DNA of 64,000 bases from Gulosibacter chungangensis (GTDB taxonomy: Bacteria > Actinomycetota > Actinomycetes > Actinomycetales > Microbacteriaceae): the NCBI RefSeq assembly GCF_008831155.1, contig NZ_WBKB01000001.1:496001-560000 (forward strand), given 5' to 3'. The notes under the pieces are model-generated. The model saw nothing but the letters and a program-made list of their open reading frames with translations, made no database searches and was not told the origin of the DNA. Position 1 is the first letter of the stretch. Each line of letters begins with the position of its first letter. The translations under genes and the position numbers were made by a program. Positions 41,870-49,974 of this stretch are shown here, piece after piece.

Positions 41870-43383
41870 CCGCGATCACCGAACTCACCGACCTGGATCG
41901 GCTCAGCGCCAAGGCGCGCTCACTCATTGACGGCCCGCTCAACTGGATCGGCGGCAAGTGGGAGGACGGCCAGTCCGCCGAAACCAATACGATCTACAAC
42001 CCCTCCACGGGTGCACCACTGCGCACCGAACCGCACAGCACCCCCGAGCAGGCAGTCCGTGCGGTGGAAGCCGCACGCGAGGCCTTCGACCGCGGCCCCT
42101 GGGGTCGCACCACCCCGGCCGACCGCGCCGCGATCCTGAACCGCCTCGCGGACCTCATGGATGAGCACTTCGACGCGCTCGTCGAGATCATTATCGCCGA
42201 GGTCGGGACCCCAATTACGCTCGCCCGCGCGATGCAGGTCGGGATGCCCGTCAACAACATCCGCTGGGCGGCAGAGCGGGCGCTCGCCGGCCCCCGCGGC
42301 GGCTACGTTGAGCCGCTCGGGCCGAATTGGGATGCCCCCGCATCGAACTCGGTGCTGCAGAAGGTTCCCGTCGGAGTCGTCTCGGGCATCACCGGCTATA
42401 ACTTCCCGATCAACTCGGTCGTGTGGAAGCTCGGGCCAGGCCTTGCCGCCGGTTGCACGCTGGTGTTCAAGTCCTCCGAGCGCACCCCGCTGTCGACGCG
42501 GGCCCTGATGAAGCTCACCGAAATGGCCGGTGTCCCCGAAGGTGTCGTGAACTTCGTCTCCGGGCTCGGCGATGTCGGCAACGTGCTGGCAACCCACCCG
42601 GCCGTCGACATGGTGATGTTCACCGGTTCGCTCAAGGTCGGTAAGGCCATCCAGGCTGCCGCTGCGGAGACCACCAAGAAGGTGGTGCTGGAGCTCGGTG
42701 GCAAGTCGGCGAACATCCTGCTGCCCACGGTCGATGACTTCGATGCGATCGTGCAGCCTTCGATCATGCGCTTTGCCCGCAACTCGGGTCAGGGCTGCGG
42801 CTCGACCACCCGAATGCTGGTTCCTCGCTCGAAGTACGACCAATTCGCCGAGAGCATCCAGCGCTTCGTTGGCGACCTCAAGGTCGGGATGCCCTGGGAT
42901 GAGTCTTCGGACCTCGGCCCGCTGATTCGCGAGCAGCAGCGCCAGTTCGTGGCCGGGTTCGTGGACCGTGCCATCGACCAGGGTGCGGATGTCATTGCCG
43001 GCGGTGGCTATACGGATGGCCTCGACGGCTACTTCTACAATCCGACCGTCATCGGCGGCGTGGACAACACCTGGGAGATCTCCCGCGAGGAGCTCTTCGG
43101 CCCCGTCGGCGTGCTCATCCCCTATGACACCGTGGAAGAGGCCATCGACATCGCCCACGACTCGGCCTACGGGCTGCACGCTGCCGTCTACGGCGACCCC
43201 GCCGAGGCCTACCAGGTCGCGCTGCGGCTGCGCACCGGCGCCGTCTCGATCAACGGCGGTGGCTTCATGCGACCGGATGCGCCCTGGGGCGGTTTCAAGC
43301 TCTCGGGCTTCGGCCGCGAGATGGGTGAGGACGGCTTCCAGGAGTTCTTCCAGGTCAAGCACATCCAGTGGCCAATTCGGTAG
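41866..43383 (+). CDS. Aldehyde dehydrogenase family protein
   Basis: A 505-residue aldehyde dehydrogenase. The catalytic Cys311 lies in NSGQGCGSTTR, the Glu in LELGGKSANIL, and the Asn in GITGYNFPI. It is paralogous to, but clearly diverged from, the one at 23819. It is translationally coupled to the SDR upstream, which suggests alcohol > aldehyde > acid by the two enzymes, followed by CoA activation. Four genes (SDR, aldehyde dehydrogenase, double-hotdog hydratase, racemase) overlap or lie within 20 bp, forming a tight operon. Confidence 0.94.
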   Translation: MTAITELTDLDRLSAKARSLIDGPLNWIGGKWEDGQSAETNTIYNPSTGAPLRTEPHSTPEQAVRAVEAAREAFDRGPWGRTTPADRAAILNRLADLMDEHFDALVEIIIAEVGTPITLARAMQVGMPVNNIRWAAERALAGPRGGYVEPLGPNWDAPASNSVLQKVPVGVVSGITGYNFPINSVVWKLGPGLAAGCTLVFKSSERTPLSTRALMKLTEMAGVPEGVVNFVSGLGDVGNVLATHPAVDMVMFTGSLKVGKAIQAAAAETTKKVVLELGGKSANILLPTVDDFDAIVQPSIMRFARNSGQGCGSTTRMLVPRSKYDQFAESIQRFVGDLKVGMPWDESSDLGPLIREQQRQFVAGFVDRAIDQGADVIAGGGYTDGLDGYFYNPTVIGGVDNTWEISREELFGPVGVLIPYDTVEEAIDIAHDSAYGLHAAVYGDPAEAYQVALRLRTGAVSINGGGFMRPDAPWGGFKLSGFGREMGEDGFQEFFQVKHIQWPIR

Positions 43384-43403
43384 TCGGATCTTGACGGTTC
43401 ACG

Positions 43404-44369
43404 ATGACTGACACACATCAACGGGCTGGTGCCGTGGTTTCGACCGCGGCACCAGCCTTTGAGTTTGCGATCGAAGAGGGCAAAGCGAATGAGTTTGCGC
43501 GCGCCACCGGTGCCGCGGGTCTCGTTCGCGATGGGGACACCTGGTTGGCCCCGCCCACCTTTCTCACGGTCAGCCAGCTCTGGATGGCTCCCGAACATGC
43601 CGCCTGGTACGGCATCACCCGAAACTACGGCCGCGTGCTGCACGGCGAGCAGCGCTTCGACTACCCCCGCGGGCTGCCGCACGTCGGGGATCGCTTTCAC
43701 GCTCGACAGGCCTTCGGCCGCTCTTTCGAGAAGGATGGCTCGCAGGGGCGGATGCATTTCCAGGAGGTGGTCACCCGTTTCTGGCGCGAGGATGAGACCG
43801 ATCCGGATGCGATCATGACCTCGCTCTCAATCACCCTGCCGCCGGTGCCGGAGGACTCGGATGCGGCGCAGCCTGCCGAGTCTGGCCAGGCATCCGAAGC
43901 TGGCAACGCCTCCGAGTCCGGCAAGGCATCCGGCCCGAGCCGCGCATCCGAACCGAGCGATTCGGCCACGTCGGCCCCGCTCGATTCCCACACCACCGAG
44001 CCCCTGACGCTCACCGATTTCGTGCGCTATCAGGGCGCATCCGGTGACTTCAATCCGATTCATCACGACCCGGAATTCGCCCGCAACGGTGGCTATGACG
44101 GGCCCTTCGCCGTGGGCATGCTCACCGCGGGAGTCGCCGCGGCGCGGTTTGGCCAGGTGCGGGACCCTCGACGGCTGCGCACCCTGCGGATGCGCTGGCA
44201 ACAGCCGGCCTGGCCGGGCGACCGGCTCACGTACACGGTGACGGAGGAAACCGAGGGCCTGAAATGCGTCGTGACCAGGGCACCCTCGGAGCGCGACCAC
44301 GCAGGCGAAGCGCGCCAAGACACCAATCGAGAAGCCAATCACATGACCGCTTGGGGGACCTACGCATGA
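43404..44369 (+). CDS. Double-hotdog enoyl-CoA hydratase (FAS1-like dehydratase + MaoC fusion)
   Basis: A 321-residue protein of two hotdog domains. Residues of about 12–148 match the FAS1-type dehydratase N-terminal domain. Residues of about 193–320 are a MaoC domain with the catalytic motif YQGASGDFNPIHHDPEF. Between them (about 150–195) is a low-complexity linker of imperfect Ala-Ser-Glu repeats (QASEAGNASESGKASG and similar). In many actinobacteria the two halves are separate subunits of a heteromeric hydratase; here they are fused. It probably hydrates bulky or steroid/terpenoid 2-enoyl-CoAs. Confidence 0.87.
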   Translation: MTDTHQRAGAVVSTAAPAFEFAIEEGKANEFARATGAAGLVRDGDTWLAPPTFLTVSQLWMAPEHAAWYGITRNYGRVLHGEQRFDYPRGLPHVGDRFHARQAFGRSFEKDGSQGRMHFQEVVTRFWREDETDPDAIMTSLSITLPPVPEDSDAAQPAESGQASEAGNASESGKASGPSRASEPSDSATSAPLDSHTTEPLTLTDFVRYQGASGDFNPIHHDPEFARNGGYDGPFAVGMLTAGVAAARFGQVRDPRRLRTLRMRWQQPAWPGDRLTYTVTEETEGLKCVVTRAPSERDHAGEARQDTNREANHMTAWGTYA

Positions 44370-45466
44370 CCGGACCGCTGCACGGAATCCGCGTGGTCGA
44401 ATTTGCCGGGCTCGGCCCGATCCCCCATACCGGCATGATCCTCGCCGACCTCGGCGCCGAGGTGGTCCGCATCGCGCGGCCCGGACCTTCCGCTATGGCG
44501 GAACTTGCGGGTGCCACCGACCACGTGCTGCGGGGCCGCGTCCACACCACCGCCGATCTCAAAAATCCGGCTGATCTCGAGCGCGTGGCCGAAATCCTGC
44601 GGCATGCCGACGCGCTCATTGAAGGGTACCGGCCGGGTGTCATGGAGAAGCTCGGCCTCGGGCCCGAGCAGGTTGCCGACCTCAACCCGCGGCTCATTTA
44701 CGGCCGGATGACCGGCTGGGGTCGCGAGGGGCCGCGCGCGCAGTCGGCCGGTCACGACCTCAACTATCTCGCCGTCACCGGCGTGCTGCACTCAATGGGC
44801 AAACAGGGTTCACCCCCGCCGGTGCCACTGACCCTGCTCGGCGATTACGCGGGCGGCTCGATGCTGCTGGCCCTCGGGATTACCTCGGCGCTCTTGGAGC
44901 GAGCAAGTTCCGGTCGCGGTCAGGTGGTCGATACCGCCATGGTGGACGGCATCGGCCTCGTGGCGCAGAAGATTTGGGCGCTGCGCGGTTCCGGGGTCTG
45001 GTCGGATGAGCGCGACGCGAACCTGCTCGACGGCCACGCGCCCTTCTATGACACCTACACCTGCGCCGATGGCCGGTTCGTGGCGGTGGGTGCGATCGAG
45101 CGGAAGTTTTTCGCGCAGTTCGTGGCGCTCCTCGGCCTCGACCCGACGGTTCACGGCGATCAATACGATCGGGATGCGTGGCCCGCCTGGCGGGCGGCCA
45201 TCACCTCGGCCATTGCCCGGCACACGCGTGATGAGTGGGCCGAGCGCTCGGCGGGGACGGATGCGTGCCTCACCCCGGTGCTGACCTTTGCGGAGGCGCT
45301 GGCGGATGCGCACGCTCGCGAGCGCGACGCGTTCATTTCGATCGATGGCGTGGCTCAAGCAGCCCCCGCGCCGCGGTTTTCGCGCTCGGAGCTCGATGTC
45401 CCGGGGGTTCCGGATGCGGCACCGATCACTCTGGATCGGGTTGCGCAGCGTTGGTCGCACGGCTGA
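44366..45466 (+). CDS. Alpha-methylacyl-CoA racemase (CaiB/BaiF superfamily)
   Basis: A 366-residue CoA-transferase-fold protein whose active site fits alpha-methylacyl-CoA racemase. His130 lies in the AGHDLNYLAVTG segment, Asp160 in LLGDYAGG and Glu245 in GAIERKFF; from memory the M. tuberculosis racemase residues are His126, Asp156 and Glu241, a constant offset of four. The racemase interconverts 2R- and 2S-methylacyl-CoAs so that acyl-CoA dehydrogenases can act, which points to a methyl-branched substrate. It starts within the preceding stop (ATGA). Its 3' end overlaps the converging rarD gene by 41 bp. Confidence 0.92.
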   Translation: MTGPLHGIRVVEFAGLGPIPHTGMILADLGAEVVRIARPGPSAMAELAGATDHVLRGRVHTTADLKNPADLERVAEILRHADALIEGYRPGVMEKLGLGPEQVADLNPRLIYGRMTGWGREGPRAQSAGHDLNYLAVTGVLHSMGKQGSPPPVPLTLLGDYAGGSMLLALGITSALLERASSGRGQVVDTAMVDGIGLVAQKIWALRGSGVWSDERDANLLDGHAPFYDTYTCADGRFVAVGAIERKFFAQFVALLGLDPTVHGDQYDRDAWPAWRAAITSAIARHTRDEWAERSAGTDACLTPVLTFAEALADAHARERDAFISIDGVAQAAPAPRFSRSELDVPGVPDAAPITLDRVAQRWSHG

Positions 45467-46457
45467 CCGTTTGCGGCTGAACTTCGGCCTCACTCGAGTG
45501 CGAATGCTCGGGTGAGGCTGCCTTTTCAGACTGGGCACTCTTTTCACGCCGGGCGCTGCGAGCGCGCCGGAACTCGCCGGTGGTGAAGGTGGCCACCGCG
45601 ATGAGCACCAGGCCAAAGCCGATCCAGCGGCTCAGCGCCATCGGTTCGTGCATGATGAACACCCCGACCAGGAATTGGATGATCGGCGCAATGTACTGCA
45701 TGACCGCCATCGTCGTCAGCGGTGTGCGTCGTGCGGCATAGCCAAAGGCCAACAACGGTGCGAGGGTCACGGCACCGCCGAGAATGAGCAGTACCACGTG
45801 ACCGGGGCCGAATGAGAAGGTCGTGCCGGTACCCGTGAGTTGCATAATCACCAGCACCACGATTGCCAGCGGCGTCAGTACCGCAGACTCTCCGGTCAAT
45901 GTCGGGATCGGGTCGAGCACCACCACTCGCTGCACGAGCGCATACAGGCCAAAGCAGCTGGCCATCACGAGCGGCAACCAGAAGTTCGCACCCGCGGCAA
46001 TGCCGGGCACGAGCACCGCGGCGATGCCGAAGATTAGCGCCAGCAGCTGCGTAACCCGCAGTCGTTCGCGCAGTACGATAGCGCCGAGGGTAGCGCTGGC
46101 AATCGGGTTGAGGAAGTAGGCCATGGATGCGGCGACCACCTGATCGGTCAGCACCGAGAATATGAACAGCCCCCAGTTCCCCGCGTTGAGGATGCTGCCG
46201 GCGGCGATCAGCAGCCAGGCTCGCAGTGACAGGCCACGCAGCTGTTTCCAACGACGCAGCACGGTCATGATCAGGGCGCTGAACGCGAAGGCCCAGATGA
46301 TTCGGTGCATCAGCACTTCGAGGGCACCGGTGGGTTCGACGAGTGGCCAAAACAGTACCGACAGTCCCCACATCGAGAAGGCTGCCGCGGCCCAAAGCAT
46401 TCCGCCGCGAGCCTGGTCTGGCTCGCGGCGGCTTGGTGGAGTGTTATGCGATGACAA
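45426..46457 (-). CDS. rarD: RarD-like EamA/DMT transporter
   Basis: A 343-residue membrane protein with about ten helices. The pattern MHRIIWAFAFSALI, NWGLFIFSVLTDQVVAASMAYFLNPI and QYIAPIIQFLVGVFIMHEP matches RarD. The C-terminal 55 residues are a charged cytoplasmic tail (Ser/Glu/Arg-rich) beyond the family's usual end. The only in-frame starts are TTG 46457, which overlaps the reductase stop by 14 bp, and ATG 46400; neither has a good ribosome-binding site. It is the last gene of the P450 operon by position, although a transport role for the pathway is unproven. Confidence 0.87.
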   Translation of the reverse strand: MSSHNTPPSRREPDQARGGMLWAAAAFSMWGLSVLFWPLVEPTGALEVLMHRIIWAFAFSALIMTVLRRWKQLRGLSLRAWLLIAAGSILNAGNWGLFIFSVLTDQVVAASMAYFLNPIASATLGAIVLRERLRVTQLLALIFGIAAVLVPGIAAGANFWLPLVMASCFGLYALVQRVVVLDPIPTLTGESAVLTPLAIVVLVIMQLTGTGTTFSFGPGHVVLLILGGAVTLAPLLAFGYAARRTPLTTMAVMQYIAPIIQFLVGVFIMHEPMALSRWIGFGLVLIAVATFTTGEFRRARSARREKSAQSEKAASPEHSHSSEAEVQPQTVSRATNAAQPDPE

Positions 46458-47697
46458 CGTCTGAGAACAGTTTCTTCAGTGGCTCACTGCTGAGCGCGGC
46501 TTCCGGCGACAGGTGCTTGCCCTTGCCGAGGGCCTGACGAATTGCCATAAAGTCGGCGGGTGAATTGACGCAGTCGGCACCCAGGAGCGTGTCCCCGCGG
46601 TAGTAGAGAATCGCGAACTTATCCGCATCCTGATCGCCACGAATCAGCACCCGGTCGTAGCCCATATTGAGGCCTGCCATTTGCAGCTTGACTTCGCCCT
46701 GATTCGACCAGAACCACGGCACCGATTTATAGGGGGCAGGGGTCCCGGCCACGGTGGTCGCGGCAAAGCGCGCCTGCTCGATGGCATTATTCACGCTTTC
46801 GAGGCGGATGCGCGGCATCGCCTCAGCCGTGCGGTCATAGGGGTTCGGGATGTTCGCCACATCACCCACGGCGAGAGTCTGCCCATCGGATGCGAGGGAG
46901 TACTCATCCACCACGATGCCGTTGGCGACTTCCAGGCCGAGCTGCTCGGCAAGTTCGGTCCGTGGGATCACGCCGATGCCGACCACCACGATGCCTGCCG
47001 GGATGACGCTTCCGTCACCAAGCTCCACGCCGGTCACGTGGCCCTGCTCCCCGTGGAAGCCGGTGATCTGCACATCCGTGTCGATGCGGATGCCGCGCTT
47101 GCGGTGTGCCTGCAGGAACCATTCGCTCGTTTCTTCCCCGACCGCACGGCCAATAATTCGCGGTGCGGCTTCGAGCACGGTGACTGTTTTGCCCTGCTGC
47201 AGGGCGTTCACGGCGACCTCGAGACCGATAAAGCCGCCACCGATGATGACCACGTTGTCGGTGCGCTGGAAGGATGCTTTGAGGCGTTCGGCGTCGTCCG
47301 CGTCGCGAAGCGAGAAGATCCCGTCGAGATCCGCACCGGGCACCTCGAGCTTGCGAGGTGCAGCACCGTTGGCGAAAGCCAGTCGCCGATAGGGATATTC
47401 CCTGCCGTCAGCAGTCATGACCACCCCACCGTCTCCAACACGTTCAACCTTGACCGCGGGCGAGCCGAGGGCCAGGACAATATTGTTCGTCTCGTAGTAG
47501 TCACGCTCACGGAAGCGCAGCCCTTCGGCATCCACCACACCGGAGAGGAAGTCCTTGGATAACGGTGGCCGCTGATAGGGCTCGTGGCTGGCACCGTCAA
47601 CGAGGGTGATGCGCTCGTCATAACCGCCCTCGCGCAAGCTCGTTGCCAGCTGCACGCCGGCCTGTGAGGCGCCGATAATCACCATTCCAGTACTCAT
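46444..47697 (-). CDS. FAD/NAD-dependent ferredoxin reductase (P450 redox partner)
   Basis: A 417-residue reductase of the putidaredoxin/rubredoxin reductase family. FAD motif IIGASQAGVQLA near the N-terminus, GASHEPYQRPPLSK (flavin contact), NAD motif VVIIGGGFIGLE near residue 145, the GVIPRTELA segment and AVGDVANIPN (second FAD contact), then the C-terminal domain with SVPWFWSNQGEVKLQMAG. The start at ATG 47697 removes ten weakly supported residues; AGG lies upstream. It should pass electrons from NAD(P)H to the [3Fe-4S] ferredoxin encoded across the divergent promoter and on to the P450. Confidence 0.93.
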   Translation of the reverse strand: MSTGMVIIGASQAGVQLATSLREGGYDERITLVDGASHEPYQRPPLSKDFLSGVVDAEGLRFRERDYYETNNIVLALGSPAVKVERVGDGGVVMTADGREYPYRRLAFANGAAPRKLEVPGADLDGIFSLRDADDAERLKASFQRTDNVVIIGGGFIGLEVAVNALQQGKTVTVLEAAPRIIGRAVGEETSEWFLQAHRKRGIRIDTDVQITGFHGEQGHVTGVELGDGSVIPAGIVVVGIGVIPRTELAEQLGLEVANGIVVDEYSLASDGQTLAVGDVANIPNPYDRTAEAMPRIRLESVNNAIEQARFAATTVAGTPAPYKSVPWFWSNQGEVKLQMAGLNMGYDRVLIRGDQDADKFAILYYRGDTLLGADCVNSPADFMAIRQALGKGKHLSPEAALSSEPLKKLFSDVVIA

Positions 47698-47780
47698 TGA
47701 TCGACCTGGCTTTCCGGGGGTCGTCACTCGGACTGCACACCCTGTTGGTAGTTCATATGGGTGGGAAGGTCTTACCGAAG

Positions 47781-48251
47781 CTAGATCCCTCGAATGGTGA
47801 GGGGATCGAGCTCGGTACCTTCGGGATAGACATCGTTGAAATAGGGCACCGCATCCGCGGCGAGCTGCGCCGGGAGCTCAATCCCGCCGCCCGGAGCCCG
47901 TCGTGGGGCACCGAGGTTGGCGATGTGCAGCGGGTTGCCGGACACATCCGTCACGGTCAGTCGCGCACCGTTCGCACCGACGGTCACGATCGGGTCCGCG
48001 ACCCGGACCGCGAGCATCCCGGCGTGACCGCGCATCCGCACATCCCCGGCGAAGACGAGCGACCCCTCGCCCCTGGCCGGGTCGAATCCGGCCGCATCGG
48101 CCACCGGAAAGATGAACCCGAGTGAGGTGTCGACTGCGCCGTCGGTCACCGACATGGCACTATCGGGCATCCGCGAAACATATTCGAGAAAGCTCCGTTT
48201 GATGCCCCACAGCATGCCGCGCGCGGTCGCGGGCGCAGTCGACTCACTCAT
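47781..48251 (-). CDS. HtaA-domain (haem-binding type) protein, cytoplasmic, single domain
   Basis: A 156-residue protein consisting almost only of one HtaA domain: GMLWGIKRSFLEYV, a FIFPVADA strand region, GSLVFAGDVRMRGHAGMLAVRVADP and a TVTDVSG strand. Tyr24 and His76 are 52 residues apart, close to the Tyr–His spacing recalled for haem ligands in Corynebacterium HtaA; Tyr137 or Tyr142 could be the third. There is no signal peptide or membrane anchor, unlike cell-surface HtaA. The gene lies 5 bp after the P450 gene and before the ferredoxin reductase, so a cytosolic haem-handling role for the P450 is an attractive inference. Confidence 0.78.
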   Translation of the reverse strand: MSESTAPATARGMLWGIKRSFLEYVSRMPDSAMSVTDGAVDTSLGFIFPVADAAGFDPARGEGSLVFAGDVRMRGHAGMLAVRVADPIVTVGANGARLTVTDVSGNPLHIANLGAPRRAPGGGIELPAQLAADAVPYFNDVYPEGTELDPLTIRGI

Positions 48252-48256
48252 GACCG

Positions 48257-49546
48257 TTAGGCGGCTTGGGCCCGATTTTCCTGCGCCCGTTCAAAGTCGC
48301 TTAGCGATTCATCCTTGTAGACGCGCTCGCCCGGAGTGAAGGTCGCGGGAATCGTCTGGTAGCCGGTGTTGACGCCCTGGCGTTCATAGCGAATTGCCTT
48401 GTCGGTGTCGACCTTGTAGTCGGGCATCCGCTCGAGGATCTTCGTGATGATCGAACGGGCGAGGGGACGAGCCAGGTGGCTGCCGGCGCAGCGGTGGCTA
48501 CCGACGCCGAACGCGAGGTGGCGGTTCGGGGAGCGTGCGAGATCCACCTCGTCGGGGTTGTCCTTGGTGTCCTCCAGGTCGCGGTTGGCGGAGGACCAGG
48601 ACAGTAGCGCCCGGTCACCGCGCTTGAGCTGCACGCCGTGGAACTCCACATCCTTCATGACGGTGCGCGACAGCGCCTGCGTGGGGCTGAACACGCGAAG
48701 GAATTCCTCGAGCGCGGTCTGCATCAGGTCGGGATTCTCGAGGAGCTGCTGCTTCGCCTCCGGATGCTCCGAAATCCACACCAGCGCCTGCCCGGTCAGT
48801 GATGCGGTGGTGCCCACACCACCCGAGATCAGCAGCTCGATCATGCTGAAGGCCTCTTCATCGGTGATCGGTCGACCGTCGATTTCCTGCTGCACGATGA
48901 AGCTAATGGCCTCATCGGTCGGGTTTTCGCGATGCGCCTGGATGGCTTCCTCGATCTGCGCCACCAGGTAGGGCATCTCTTCCTGGGTAGCCTTGCGATA
49001 GGCCTCGCTGTCCAGCGGCTCCGCCAACACGTCGCGGTGGAATTTCGCGTGGCGTCGCCAATCCTGCATCGGCATCCCGAGCCAGTCGATCGTGACAATC
49101 GCCGGCACGCCCGTGAGGCTCGCGAAGTCGGCTTCACCGGTTTCGATGAGCTCGTCAATGAACATATCGACGTACTTATCGATCATCGGCAGGATCTTTC
49201 GGACCTGCTTCGGAGTGATGAGCTTGTTCATGATCGAGCGGTACTTCTGCGACTCCGGCGGGTCCAGCTCGATCGGCAGGTGCAGGGCCATCGGCTTCTG
49301 CGGGAGCGTAATCGCCTGCCCGGTTACGCCAAATTCTTCGTGGCGAGCCGAACTGAAGGTGTCGTCATCGCGAGCTGCATCGAACACGGCATCGTGTCCG
49401 CTGAGTACCCAGTAACCGCCCCAGGCCTCGGTCCAGGCCACGGGCGCATCCTTGCGAAGCTGACGATAGCTCGCAACCGGGTCAACACTGTGTTCCGCCG
49501 AGTTGTGGTCAAAATCGACCGTGGGCGTGCGGTTAGTTTCGCTCAT
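48257..49546 (-). CDS. Cytochrome P450
   Basis: A 429-residue soluble bacterial P450. The haem-thiolate loop is FGVGSHRCAG with Cys353, ExxR is E281–R284, and the I-helix is SGGVGTTAS (241–249). The usual acidic residue before the Thr pair is Gly245 here, so the proton-relay side chain is missing or replaced. The ATG at 49546 has GGAG upstream. It is the first gene of the operon P450–HtaA–reductase–rarD, driven by a promoter with a palindrome in its spacer. The substrate is unknown; neighbours suggest an alicyclic or terpenoid compound. Confidence 0.95.
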   Translation of the reverse strand: MSETNRTPTVDFDHNSAEHSVDPVASYRQLRKDAPVAWTEAWGGYWVLSGHDAVFDAARDDDTFSSARHEEFGVTGQAITLPQKPMALHLPIELDPPESQKYRSIMNKLITPKQVRKILPMIDKYVDMFIDELIETGEADFASLTGVPAIVTIDWLGMPMQDWRRHAKFHRDVLAEPLDSEAYRKATQEEMPYLVAQIEEAIQAHRENPTDEAISFIVQQEIDGRPITDEEAFSMIELLISGGVGTTASLTGQALVWISEHPEAKQQLLENPDLMQTALEEFLRVFSPTQALSRTVMKDVEFHGVQLKRGDRALLSWSSANRDLEDTKDNPDEVDLARSPNRHLAFGVGSHRCAGSHLARPLARSIITKILERMPDYKVDTDKAIRYERQGVNTGYQTIPATFTPGERVYKDESLSDFERAQENRAQAA

Positions 49547-49612
49547 TTAAGTACTCCACTCCCTTGTGCGTCCGAACCTCTACATTCGGACTGAGTATGA
49601 TGCGTCCTGTAT

Positions 49613-49640
49613 AGTCTAACTATTATCATAATAGTGTCAA
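49613..49640 (-). promoter_or_regulatory. Promoter of the P450 operon
   Basis: On the minus strand a perfect TTGACA (49640–49635) is followed by a 16-bp spacer and TAGACT (49618–49613). The P450 start codon is about 65 bp downstream. The operator palindrome fills the spacer. Confidence 0.65.
49619..49635. promoter_or_regulatory. 17-bp perfect palindromic operator in the P450 promoter
   Basis: ACTATTAT-C-ATAATAGT is a perfect palindrome of two 8-bp arms around one base, exactly between the -35 and -10 boxes of the P450 promoter. A flanking inverted pair GTATAGT (49609–49615) / ACTATAC (49647–49653) surrounds it. Position and symmetry indicate a dimeric repressor site, which could also control the divergent ferredoxin operon. 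Confidence 0.65.
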
Positions 49641-49732
49641 TTGGGTACTATACTCGGTACTGACGATAGTAATCCAACGACTGTCGCCTAGCGAAACGAA
49701 CACAGCAGAAACTCAATGAAGAGGAGAAGCCA

Positions 49733-49972
49733 ATGCACGTGAGCGTTGATAAGAACATTTGTCAGGGACACGGTGTTTGCCTGATGATGGCGGAAAACCT
49801 ATTCGATATTGACGACGAGGACGGCCTCGCCTACGTCATGAAGCAGCCCGAAAACGACGCCGAACGCGATCTTGCTCGGCAGGCCCAGGGCAACTGCCCC
49901 GAGCGCGCCATCAGCATTACCGACACGGCCGATCTCCCCACCGAGACCGCTGTACGCGCCACCGGGAAATAG
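49733..49972 (+). CDS. [3Fe-4S] ferredoxin (P450 redox partner)
   Basis: A 79-residue ferredoxin with cluster ligands Cys10 and Cys16 in C-x2-H-G-x-C and Cys55 in a CP motif. His13 stands where a fourth Cys would be in a [4Fe-4S] protein, so a [3Fe-4S] cluster is expected, as in P450-associated actinobacterial ferredoxins. GAGGAG lies 6 nt upstream of the ATG. It is divergent from the P450 and 2 bp upstream of the OYE-type reductase gene. Together with the P450 and the FAD reductase it completes a class I three-component system. Confidence 0.93.
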   Translation: MHVSVDKNICQGHGVCLMMAENLFDIDDEDGLAYVMKQPENDAERDLARQAQGNCPERAISITDTADLPTETAVRATGK

Positions 49973-49974
49973 CT

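Noticed and set aside
41920-43362. 480-codon open frame antisense to the aldehyde dehydrogenase gene
   Set aside because: It is a shadow of a GC-rich real gene with intact catalytic motifs; the antisense product shows no recognisable domain and is His/Arg/Gly-rich.
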